From positions 1 to 16,305 of the forward strand of contig JBEAOO010000266.1 of NCBI GenBank assembly GCA_041164825.1: DNA of 16,305 bases, read 5' to 3'. This DNA comes from JBEAOO01 sp041164825. GTDB lineage: Bacteria; Pseudomonadota; Gammaproteobacteria; Burkholderiales; Burkholderiaceae_C. Numbering within the stretch: the stretch's first letter is position 1; the number at the start of each line of letters is the position of its first letter. The position numbers and the translations under genes are program-made. The notes under the pieces are model-generated. The model saw only the letters and a list, made by a program, of their open reading frames with translations. It had not been told where the DNA came from and ran no database searches. This document shows, piece by piece, positions 1 to 6,867 of this stretch.

Positions 1-1
1 C

Positions 2-892
2 GACCAGCTCTTCATCGCCAACACCCACGACTACATCCTGTGCTTCAGCAACCGAGGCCGTGTCTACTGGGTGAAGGTGTGGGAAGTGCCGCAGGGCTCG
101 CGCAACTCGCGCGGCAAGCCCATGGTCAACATGTTCCCGCTGGAAAAAGACGAGAAGATCAACGTGGTCTTGCCGCTCACCGGCGAGTTCCGTACCTTCC
201 CTGAAGACCACTACGTGTTCATGTCCACGCGACTGGGCACGGTCAAGAAGACCCCGCTGACTGACTTCAGCAACCCCCGCAAGGCCGGCATCATCGCTGT
301 GGGCCTGGACGAAGGCGATGTGCTGGTGGGCGCCGCCCTGACCGACGGCAAGCACGACGTGATGCTGTTCTCTGACGGCGGCAAGGCCGTGCGCTTTGAC
401 GAAGACGATGTGCGCCCGATGGGCCGAAATGCCCGTGGCGTGCGCGGCATGATGATGGACGAGACCCAAAGCGTGATCGCCATGCTGGTGGCCGAGGACG
501 AAACGCAAAGTGTGCTGACCGCCACCCAACACGGCTACGGCAAGCGCACCAGCATCACCGAGTACACCCGCCACGGACGCGGCACCAAGGGCATGATTGC
601 CATCCAACAAAGTGAGCGCAACGGCAAGGTGGTGGCGGCCACGCTGGTGCGCGCCAACGACGAAATCATGCTGATCACCGACAAGGGCGTGCTGGTGCGC
701 ACGCGTGTCAGCGAGATCCGCGAACTCGGCCGCGCCACACAGGGCGTGACGCTGATGGCGCTGGACGACGGCGCCCAACTCAGCGGCCTGCAACGCATTG
801 TGGAAAACGACGCAGCTGAGAGCGACCTGGCTGAGGACGGCACCGACAACACCGGCACGGGCAACGTCCCGGGCACCGAGGAGAACACCTGA
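2..892 (+). CDS. gyrA: DNA gyrase subunit A, C-terminal part (5' end outside window)
   Basis: About 296 C-terminal residues of GyrA are present; the reading frame is open to the left edge, so the breakage-reunion domain with the catalytic tyrosine lies outside. GyrA is the DNA-cutting subunit of the A2B2 topoisomerase that introduces negative supercoils. What is visible is the C-terminal beta-pinwheel that wraps DNA: the opening DQLFIANTHDYILCFSN and the following VKVWEVPQGSR blade match GyrA closely, and further blades recur with the pattern hhhhTxxGxxhR (for example around VLFSDGGKAVRF and ITDKGVLVRT). The protein ends in an acidic, low-complexity tail rich in Asp, Glu, Asn and Thr, as is common in GyrA and not typical of ParC. 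The TGA stop overlaps the ATG of the next gene by one base, so the two are probably co-transcribed. Confidence 0.96.
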   Translation, partial: DQLFIANTHDYILCFSNRGRVYWVKVWEVPQGSRNSRGKPMVNMFPLEKDEKINVVLPLTGEFRTFPEDHYVFMSTRLGTVKKTPLTDFSNPRKAGIIAVGLDEGDVLVGAALTDGKHDVMLFSDGGKAVRFDEDDVRPMGRNARGVRGMMMDETQSVIAMLVAEDETQSVLTATQHGYGKRTSITEYTRHGRGTKGMIAIQQSERNGKVVAATLVRANDEIMLITDKGVLVRTRVSEIRELGRATQGVTLMALDDGAQLSGLQRIVENDAAESDLAEDGTDNTGTGNVPGTEENT

Positions 893-1476
893 TGAAGAAG
901 CACATCCTGGCCGCTCTGGCCCTCGCCGCTTGCGCCACCTTGGCGCAAGCGCAAGGCGCAGCCGCCAGCACGCCGGCCAAGAAGGAGCTGATCAAGCGCC
1001 TGCTGCAACTGCAACAACCCGGCATCGAAGCCATGGCCAAGAGCCTGACCGAGCAGCCCGCCGCCCGCATGCTGCAAGAAGCTGGCCGCGCCATGCAAGC
1101 GGCGGTGCCGCCTGAGAAGCGCGAGGCGGTGGGCAAGCAGATCGAGGCCAGCGTCAAAAAGTATGTGGCCGAAGCCACGCCGATCGTTCGCGACCGGGCC
1201 ATCAAGCTGGCGCCGTCGGTGATTGGTGCGGCGTTGGAAGAGAAATTCAGCGAGGACGAACTCAAGCAACTCGTGGCTTGGTTTGAATCGCCAGTGAACA
1301 AAAAATTCCAGCAAGCGATGCCTGAGGTGAACAACGGCTTCGCCCAAAAAGTGGTGGCCGACGCCCGCCCCACCATCGACCCCAAGCTGAAGGCGCTGGA
1401 CCAAAGCGTGCGTGATGCGCTGGGCCTGCCCGCAGCGCCCGTCGCACCGGGCGCCTCCGCTGCCAAGGCCAAATAA
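892..1476 (+). CDS. Exported DUF2059 family protein
   Basis: A 194-residue protein. Residues 1-20 form a Sec signal peptide: MKK, a hydrophobic stretch, then an ALAQA-type cleavage site. The mature part is helical and charged, and the FSEDELKQLVAWFESPVNKKF-type segment (about residues 119-139) is the recognisable core of DUF2059, a family of periplasmic proteins of unknown function. An Ala/Pro/Lys-rich tail follows residue 170. The start is well supported: GAGGAG at 878-883 lies 8 bases upstream, and the ATG shares its A with the gyrA stop (TGATG). The gene sits between gyrA and serC, a placement I recognise from other Comamonadaceae, but the neighbours do not reveal a function. Family assignment is good; role unknown. 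Confidence 0.85.
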   Translation: MKKHILAALALAACATLAQAQGAAASTPAKKELIKRLLQLQQPGIEAMAKSLTEQPAARMLQEAGRAMQAAVPPEKREAVGKQIEASVKKYVAEATPIVRDRAIKLAPSVIGAALEEKFSEDELKQLVAWFESPVNKKFQQAMPEVNNGFAQKVVADARPTIDPKLKALDQSVRDALGLPAAPVAPGASAAKAK

Positions 1477-1504
1477 ACCCCGCTGACACACCACCACACT
1501 GCGC

Positions 1505-2614
1505 ATGACGATCCGCCCCTACAACTTCGCCGCCGGACCCGCCGCACTGCCCGAAGAGGTGCTGGCCCAGGCTGCCGCTGAGATGCTGAACTGGCACGGC
1601 TCGGGCATGAGCGTGATGGAGATGAGCCACCGCGGCCGGGAATTCATCAGCATCTGCGAGCAGGCCGAGGCCGATGTGCGCGAGCTGTTGGCGGTGCCGG
1701 CGAACTTCCGCATCTTGTTCATGCAGGGCGGCGGTTTGGCGGAGAACGCCATCGTGCCGATGAACCTCTCGCAAGGTGGTCCGATCGACGTGGTGGTGAC
1801 GGGCTCGTGGAGCCAGAAGTCGCTCAAAGAAGCGCAGCGCTATGGCGATGCGCGCGCTGCCGCCAGCAACGAGGGCGACAAGCACACCACGCTGCCGCCT
1901 GCGGCCAGCTGGCAATTGCGAGAAGGCGCGGCCTACGTGCACGTGTGCTCCAACGAGACCATCCACGGCGTCGAGATGCACACCCTGCCCGACCTCGCCG
2001 CGCTGGGCAGCAACGCGCCCTTGGTGGTGGATTGTTCGTCGCACATCCTGTCGCGCAGCATCGATTGGTCGCGCGTGGGCTTGGCCTTTGCCGGGGCGCA
2101 AAAAAACATCGGCCCGGCCGGCCTGACGCTGGTGTTCGTGCGCGACGACCTGCTCGGCCGCGCGCTGCCCATTTGCCCCTCGGCGTTTGATTACAAGACG
2201 GTGGCCGACAACGCCTCGATGTACAACACGCCGCCGACCTACGCGATCTACATCGCCGGCCTGGTGTTCCAGTGGCTCAAGCGGCAGACTGAAGGCGAGC
2301 TCTCCGGCGTGGCCGCCATGGAAGTGCGCAACGTCGCCAAGGCGCAGTTGCTGTATGACACGATCGACCGCTCGGGCTTCTACAGCAACCGCGTGGCTGT
2401 GGATTGCCGCTCGCGCATGAACGTGCCCTTCTTCTTGCCCAGCGATGCGCTCAACGACGCCTTCTTGGCCGGCGCCAAAGCGCGCGGCCTGCTGCAACTC
2501 AAGGGCCACAAATCGGTGGGCGGCATGCGCGCCAGCATCTACAACGCCCTGCCCTTGGCTGGCGTGCAAGCCCTGACCACTTACCTGCAAGAGTTCGCTG
2601 CGCAACATGGCTGA
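1505..2614 (+). CDS. serC: Phosphoserine aminotransferase SerC
   Basis: This 369-residue PLP enzyme converts 3-phosphohydroxypyruvate and glutamate to phosphoserine and 2-oxoglutarate in serine synthesis, and serves the analogous step in pyridoxal phosphate synthesis. It begins with the family signature YNFAAGPAALP and contains HGSGMSVMEMSHR (about 31-43). The GSWSQK motif carries the tryptophan that stacks on the cofactor (Trp102), and the PLP lysine is Lys200 in GAQKNIGPAG. The end of the protein has the substrate-binding GHKSVGGMRAS. The phosphate-binding loop reads MQGGGLAENA rather than the GGGRGQF of E. coli; I recall the same wording from Comamonadaceae SerC, so it looks like a lineage variant. 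Length is normal (362 in E. coli). No strong ribosome binding site is visible. The 3' end overlaps pheA by 8 bases. Confidence 0.96.
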   Translation: MTIRPYNFAAGPAALPEEVLAQAAAEMLNWHGSGMSVMEMSHRGREFISICEQAEADVRELLAVPANFRILFMQGGGLAENAIVPMNLSQGGPIDVVVTGSWSQKSLKEAQRYGDARAAASNEGDKHTTLPPAASWQLREGAAYVHVCSNETIHGVEMHTLPDLAALGSNAPLVVDCSSHILSRSIDWSRVGLAFAGAQKNIGPAGLTLVFVRDDLLGRALPICPSAFDYKTVADNASMYNTPPTYAIYIAGLVFQWLKRQTEGELSGVAAMEVRNVAKAQLLYDTIDRSGFYSNRVAVDCRSRMNVPFFLPSDALNDAFLAGAKARGLLQLKGHKSVGGMRASIYNALPLAGVQALTTYLQEFAAQHG

Positions 2615-3719
2615 CCACACCCCCGCCGCCCCCGTGAACCCGGCCCTGCTCGCGCTGCGCGAGCAAATCGACGCCGTCGACCGCGAGATGCTCACGCTGC
2701 TCAACCGCCGCGCTGCGCTGGCGCAAGAGGTGGGTGAGGTCAAGAAGGTGGAGGGCTCGGTGGCCTTCCGCCCCGAGCGCGAAGCGCAGGTGATCGACGG
2801 CCTGAAAAGCGTCAACCCCGGCCCACTGAAAACCGACAGCGTGGCGCCCATCTGGCGCGAGATCATGTCTGCCTGCCGCGCGCTCGAAACGCCCACCCGC
2901 GTGGCCTACCTCGGCCCGGCAGGCACCTTCAGCGAAGAAGCCGCACTCGGCTACTTCGGCTCCTCCATCGTCAAGGTGCAGTGCGCCAGCGTCGACGAGG
3001 TGTTCCACATGACAGCCTCGGGCGCTGCCACCTTTGGCGTGGTGCCGGTCGAAAACTCGAACGAAGGCGTGGTCACGCGCACGCTCGATGTGTTTCTCAC
3101 CACGCCACTCTCCATCGTCGGCGAGACCAGCCTCTTTGTGCGCCACAACCTGCTGCGCAAAGAAAACTCGCTCGATGGCATCGCCGCCGTGTGCGCCCAC
3201 CCGCAAGCGCTGGCCCAGTGCCACGATTGGTTGTCTGCCCACTTGCCGCATGCCGAGCGCCGCCCGGTATCGAGCAATGCCGAAGGCGCGCGCCTGGCCG
3301 CACTCGACCCCACGCTGGCCGGCATCGCCAGCGCCCGCGCCAGCAGCGAATACGGCTTGCACGTGGTGGCACCGGCCATCCAGAGCGACGCCCACAACCG
3401 CACCCGCTTCGTCATCATCACCGACCCTCAGATCACCCCTGCGCCCAAGGCCAGCGGCCACGATTGCACGAGCCTGGTGGTGTCGGTGAGCAACCGGCCC
3501 GGCGCGGTGCATGACATGCTGGTGCCGCTGAAGCACCACGGCGTATCGATGACACGCTTTGAGTCGCGTCCCGCGCGCTCAGGCCAGTGGGAATACTATT
3601 TTTACGTGGACCTGCAAGGCCACCCCGACCAGCCGCATGTGGCCGACGCCTTGAAGGAGTTGCGCAGCGCCTGCGCCTACTTCAAGTTGCTCGGCAGCTA
3701 CCCCGTCGACGTTCACTGA
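2607..3719 (+). CDS. pheA: Bifunctional chorismate mutase/prephenate dehydratase (P-protein)
   Basis: A 370-residue enzyme that turns chorismate into prephenate and then into phenylpyruvate, the committed steps to phenylalanine. Three domains are in the usual order. An AroQ-type chorismate mutase covers about residues 12-92 (LREQIDAVDREMLTLLNRR, then KKVEG and FRPEREA). The prephenate dehydratase covers 97-275, starting VAYLGPAGTFSE and containing VPVENSNEGVV and the catalytic NRTRF at 264-268. A C-terminal ACT regulatory domain has NRPGAVHDML and the phenylalanine-binding ESRP motif at 319-322, so feedback inhibition by phenylalanine is expected. The ATG overlaps the serC stop by 8 bases with only a weak distant AAGAG upstream, suggesting translational coupling to serC. 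No aminotransferase gene follows it here. Confidence 0.96.
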   Translation: MADHTPAAPVNPALLALREQIDAVDREMLTLLNRRAALAQEVGEVKKVEGSVAFRPEREAQVIDGLKSVNPGPLKTDSVAPIWREIMSACRALETPTRVAYLGPAGTFSEEAALGYFGSSIVKVQCASVDEVFHMTASGAATFGVVPVENSNEGVVTRTLDVFLTTPLSIVGETSLFVRHNLLRKENSLDGIAAVCAHPQALAQCHDWLSAHLPHAERRPVSSNAEGARLAALDPTLAGIASARASSEYGLHVVAPAIQSDAHNRTRFVIITDPQITPAPKASGHDCTSLVVSVSNRPGAVHDMLVPLKHHGVSMTRFESRPARSGQWEYYFYVDLQGHPDQPHVADALKELRSACAYFKLLGSYPVDVH

Positions 3720-3740
3720 GCCCCGCGGCAGACCACCCCC

Positions 3741-4625
3741 ATGTTCAATCAACTCGGCCTCATTGGCTGCGGCCTGATGGGCGGCTCGTTCGCCCTGGCG
3801 CTCAAGCGCGCCGGCCTCGTCAAGCGCGTCATCGGCTACAGCAAGTCGCCCTCCACCACCGAGAAGGCGCGACGCCTGGGCGTCATCGACACCGCGGCCG
3901 AATCGGCACTGTTGGCCGTGTCGGGCTCCGACATCGTGTTGATCGCCGTGCCGGTGGCCGCCAGTGAAGCCACGTTCAAAGCCATCCGCCACATGGTGGA
4001 GCCGGGCGTGCTGGTGATGGATGTGGGCTCGACCAAGCGCGATGTGGTGGACGCCGCGCGCCGTGTGCTCAAAGAGCGCGTGGGCAGCTTTGTGCCGGCG
4101 CACCCGATTGCGGGCAAAGAAGTCGCCGGCATCCAGCACGCCGACGCCACGCTCTACAACGGCCGCCAAGTCATCCTCACCCCCATCTCGCAGACCTCGC
4201 CCGAGCTGCTTCAAAAGGCCACCGATGTGTGGTCGGCCATTGGCGCGCAGGTGCTGCGCATGTCGCCCGAAAACCACGACGCCGCGTTTGCCGCTGTGAG
4301 CCACCTGCCCCACTTGCTGGCGTTTGCGTACTTCAATGGCGTCACCCAGCAGCCTGCGGGCAAAGACTTTCTCTCGCTGGCCGGCCCAGGCTTTCGCGAT
4401 TTCACGCGCATCGCCGCCAGCGACCCCACGGTGTGGCGCGACATCCTCGCGTCCAACCGCGAGGAGTTGCTCAAACAAACGCAGCGCTTTCGCGTGGCGC
4501 TCGATGCGTTTGAGCACGTCATGCTCAACGGCAATACCGAACAGCTCGAAGGCCTGATCCGCGCTGCGTCTGATGCGCGTGCCGGCTGGCAGATGAACAC
4601 CCCGAAACCTGGCAGCTCCCGCTGA
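3741..4625 (+). CDS. tyrA: Prephenate dehydrogenase TyrA
   Basis: A 294-residue oxidoreductase that decarboxylates prephenate to 4-hydroxyphenylpyruvate on the tyrosine branch. The N-terminal Rossmann fold shows the dinucleotide motif GCGLMG at residues 9-14 and the DVGSTKRDV strand-loop near 94-102. HPIAGKE (121-127) and SHLPHLLA (187-194, His188 matching the catalytic histidine of the family) form the active site. The C-terminal half is the helical dimerisation domain. It is monofunctional: there is no fused chorismate mutase or aroA. Whether it prefers prephenate or arogenate, or NAD or NADP, cannot be read with certainty. It follows pheA by 21 bases with no obvious Shine-Dalgarno, consistent with co-translation within the aromatic operon. 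Confidence 0.94.
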   Translation: MFNQLGLIGCGLMGGSFALALKRAGLVKRVIGYSKSPSTTEKARRLGVIDTAAESALLAVSGSDIVLIAVPVAASEATFKAIRHMVEPGVLVMDVGSTKRDVVDAARRVLKERVGSFVPAHPIAGKEVAGIQHADATLYNGRQVILTPISQTSPELLQKATDVWSAIGAQVLRMSPENHDAAFAAVSHLPHLLAFAYFNGVTQQPAGKDFLSLAGPGFRDFTRIAASDPTVWRDILASNREELLKQTQRFRVALDAFEHVMLNGNTEQLEGLIRAASDARAGWQMNTPKPGSSR

Positions 4626-4632
4626 CCGCCCT

Positions 4633-4651
4633 GCCGCCACGCCCTGGCGGC
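4633..4651 (+). promoter_or_regulatory. GC-only hairpin in the ribosome binding region of aroA-cmk
   Basis: GCCGCCA (4633-4639) and TGGCGGC (4645-4651) are perfect 7-base complements around a 5-base loop CGCCC. The hairpin fills most of the 34-base gap between the tyrA stop and the aroA-cmk ATG, ending 8 bases before the start, which is where a Shine-Dalgarno should be. No purine-rich Shine-Dalgarno is visible. The structure is seen in the sequence; any effect on translation or mRNA stability is inference. Confidence 0.45.
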
Positions 4652-4659
4652 CATGCCGC

Positions 4660-6684
4660 ATGTACGCCAACGCCTTCCTCGACCTCCCGCCCCTGAACGC
4701 TGCTGCAGGCACCGTGCGCCTGCCCGGTTCCAAAAGCATCTCCAACCGGGTGCTGCTGCTGGCGGGCCTGAGCGAAGGCACGACCGTCGTCCACGACCTG
4801 CTCGATTCCGACGACACCCGCGTGATGCTGGACGCGCTGCGCGAGCTGGGCTGCACCATCGTGCAAGACGAAGAAAGTGGCGCACTCTCGATCACGGGCC
4901 TGGGCGGCCAGTTGCAAAACCGCGAAGCCAAGCTCTTTTTGGGCAACGCGGGCACGGCCATGCGCCCGCTCACTGCTGCGCTCGCGGTGCTGGCCGCCAC
5001 CCAAAATGGCAGCTTTGAGCTCAGCGGCGTGCCGCGCATGCACGAGCGCCCGATTGGTGACTTGGTCGATGCCCTGCGCCAACTCGGCTGCCAGATCGAC
5101 TGCCTCGGCCAAGAAGGCTACCCGCCGCTGGCGCTGCGCCCCGGCCAACACACGCTGCACACCGCAGCGCCCATCCGCGTGCGTGGCGACGTGTCGAGCC
5201 AATTTCTCACCGCCTTGCTGCTGGCCCTGCCGCTGGTCACGGCCAACGGCCCGGCCGTGATCGAGGTCGAGGGTGAGCTGATCTCCAAACCGTATGTGGA
5301 GATCACCGTCAACCTGCTGGCGCGCTTCGGCATCCAGGTGCAGCGCGAGGGCTGGCAGCGCTTCACGCTGCCGCAGGGCAGCCGCTATGTGTCGCCGGGC
5401 GACATCCATGTGGAAGGTGACGCCTCTTCGGCCAGCTACTTCATCGCGCTCGGCGCCATCGCCGCCACCGCGCAACCGGTACGCATCGAAGGCGTGGGCC
5501 TGGACTCGATCCAAGGCGACATCCGCTTCATCGAGGCCGCCCAGGCCATGGGCGCGCAAGTCACCGGCGGCCCGGGTTGGGTCGAGATCCGCCGCGGTGC
5601 GTGGCCGCTCAAAGCCCTCTCGCTCAACTGCAACCACATCCCTGATGCGGCGATGACGCTGGCGGTGATGGCGCTGTACGCCGAAGGCACCACCCGCCTG
5701 ACTGACATCGCCAGCTGGCGCGTGAAGGAAACCGACCGCATCGCCGCGATGGCGGCTGAGTTGCGCAAGCTGGGCGCCACGGTGACGGAGGGCCACGACT
5801 TCATCGAAGTGACGGCCCCGGCGCGCGACGCCTGGACACCGGCCAGCATCCACACTTATGACGACCACCGCATCGCCATGTGCTTCTCGCTCGCGGCCTT
5901 CAACCCGCTGGCTGGCGCGCAGCCCACAGTCGCCGTGCGCATTGAAGACCCCAAGTGCGTGGCCAAAACCTTCCCAGACTACTTCGAAGCGCTGTTCAGT
6001 GTGGCCCGCGGCGATGATGCGCTGATCCCCGTGTTGACGGTGGACGGCCCCTCGGCCTCGGGCAAAGGCACGCTGGCCAGCGACCTGGCCGAGCGCCTGG
6101 GCTACCACTTTCTCGATTCGGGCATGGTCTACCGCGCCACGGGCTTGGCGGCCAGCCAAGCCGGCTTATCGCTGGACGACGAAGCCGGCCTGACCGAACT
6201 CGCCCGCAGCCTGCCCCTGCACTTTGAAGGCCACACGGCTTGGCTGGGCGATGTCGACGTGAGCGATGCGCTGCGCACCGAAGAAGTGGGCGCCATGGCC
6301 TCGCGCATCTCGGTGTGGCCAAAATTGCGCACCGCGCTGGTCGAGCTGCAGCACTCTTTTCGGCAGTTGCCGGGGCTGGTGGCCGATGGCCGCGACATGG
6401 GCACGGTGATCTTCCCCGATGCGACTTTGAAGATTTTCTTGACCGCGAGTGCCGCCACGCGCGCCGAGCGCCGGCACATGCAATTGATGTCCAAGGGAAT
6501 TCCGGCTAGACTCGACGACCTTCGCGCAGACCTTGAGGCGCGCGACGCCCGGGATCAAAACCGGGTCGCCGCACCCTTGAAGCCTGCTGAAGACGCGCTG
6601 CATCTCGATAACTCGGCCTTGTCCGTGGAAGCCTCCACGACACAGGTGCTGGATTGGTGGGAAGCGCGCCGGCCTTTTGCCTGA
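4660..6684 (+). CDS. aroA-cmk: Fused EPSP synthase (AroA) and cytidylate kinase (Cmk)
   Basis: A 674-residue two-enzyme protein. Residues 1 to about 447 are 3-phosphoshikimate 1-carboxyvinyltransferase, joining shikimate-3-phosphate and PEP to EPSP. Motifs are LPGSKSISNR (21-30, Lys25), GNAGTAMRP (95-103), SSQFLTALL (179-187), the HIPDA aspartate (Asp329) and RVKETDRI (354-361, Glu357). The unaltered GNAGTAMRP motif indicates a class I, glyphosate-sensitive form. After a short linker, residues 457-674 are a full cytidylate kinase (CMP/dCMP + ATP). It has the P-loop GPSASGKGT (463-471), DSGMVYRATG (486-495), DGRDMGTVIFPDA (577-589), and the RAERR and RDQNR basic motifs. Both halves have normal length and no frame break. 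In E. coli these are separate genes (serC-aroA; cmk-rpsA), so the fusion joins two known neighbourhoods. Fusions of this kind are known in Betaproteobacteria. Confidence 0.96.
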   Translation: MYANAFLDLPPLNAAAGTVRLPGSKSISNRVLLLAGLSEGTTVVHDLLDSDDTRVMLDALRELGCTIVQDEESGALSITGLGGQLQNREAKLFLGNAGTAMRPLTAALAVLAATQNGSFELSGVPRMHERPIGDLVDALRQLGCQIDCLGQEGYPPLALRPGQHTLHTAAPIRVRGDVSSQFLTALLLALPLVTANGPAVIEVEGELISKPYVEITVNLLARFGIQVQREGWQRFTLPQGSRYVSPGDIHVEGDASSASYFIALGAIAATAQPVRIEGVGLDSIQGDIRFIEAAQAMGAQVTGGPGWVEIRRGAWPLKALSLNCNHIPDAAMTLAVMALYAEGTTRLTDIASWRVKETDRIAAMAAELRKLGATVTEGHDFIEVTAPARDAWTPASIHTYDDHRIAMCFSLAAFNPLAGAQPTVAVRIEDPKCVAKTFPDYFEALFSVARGDDALIPVLTVDGPSASGKGTLASDLAERLGYHFLDSGMVYRATGLAASQAGLSLDDEAGLTELARSLPLHFEGHTAWLGDVDVSDALRTEEVGAMASRISVWPKLRTALVELQHSFRQLPGLVADGRDMGTVIFPDATLKIFLTASAATRAERRHMQLMSKGIPARLDDLRADLEARDARDQNRVAAPLKPAEDALHLDNSALSVEASTTQVLDWWEARRPFA

Positions 6685-6710
6685 CCTGCTGGGCGCTGAT
6701 TCATCGGCGT

Positions 6711-6744
6711 TTTGGCCGGCCGAGTGATCGGCCAAACACTCGGC
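6711..6744 (+). promoter_or_regulatory. Interleaved inverted repeats in the rpsA leader
   Basis: Two perfect 8-base inverted repeats are interlocked without any gap between arms. Arm a is TTTGGCCG (6711-6718), with its complement CGGCCAAA at 6729-6736. Arm b is GCCGAGTG (6719-6726), with its complement CACTCGGC at 6737-6744. The order a-b-a'-b' means that either hairpin, each with a 10-base loop, excludes the other fully; a complete pseudoknot would have no linking bases. The element lies 27 bases after the cmk stop and 123 bases before the rpsA start, with no following T-run, so it is not a classic terminator. A regulatory or processing role is inference. Confidence 0.5.
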
Positions 6745-6780
6745 GCGGCCTCTGCTTGGGACGCGTCGGGCTTGGGCCCA

Positions 6781-6854
6781 TTGCCTTCCCTCCAGTGCCG
6801 CACATGGCACGCCAAGGCGATGGATCTACAACCTAACCCCGCAGCAGCAGCTGC
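6781..6854 (+). promoter_or_regulatory. rpsA translation leader with two hairpins, possible S1 autoregulatory region
   Basis: A two-part stem pairs 6781-6787 (TTGCCTT) with 6814-6820, one pair being G-U; above an internal loop, GTGCC (6795-6799) pairs with GGCAC (6806-6810). A second small hairpin, GCAGC (6841-6845) with GCTGC (6850-6854) around AGCA, ends 13 bases before the start. No convincing Shine-Dalgarno lies between it and the ATG at 6868, only GAAAGA. In E. coli the rpsA leader also has successive hairpins, lacks a good Shine-Dalgarno and is repressed by S1 itself; a comparable mechanism here is inference. Confidence 0.4.
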
Positions 6855-6867
6855 ACCGAAAGACCCC

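Noticed and set aside
1702..1790. SerC phosphate-loop change (GGGLAENA) as loss of function
   Set aside because: The catalytic lysine and other motifs are intact and I recall the same wording from Comamonadaceae SerC, so it is treated as a lineage variant.
1262..2896. 544-residue antisense open frame over serC
   Set aside because: Same reason; serC and pheA motifs are unambiguous on the other strand.
4525..6159. 544-residue antisense open frame over tyrA/aroA
   Set aside because: It spans two well-supported genes on the opposite strand, is rich in Arg, Gly, Ala and His, and has no family resemblance; a GC-skew artefact.
6697..6699. aroA-cmk and rpsA as one frame separated by a single stop, allowing read-through
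   Set aside because: They share a frame, but a second in-frame TGA at 6697-6699 follows the first at 6682-6684, so read-through fusion is not supported.
6712..6867. N-terminal extension of S1 from TTG 6712, GTG 6724 or ATG 6820
   Set aside because: The extra residues do not resemble any S1 N-terminus, the region contains leader hairpins, and the ATG at 6868 gives normal length.
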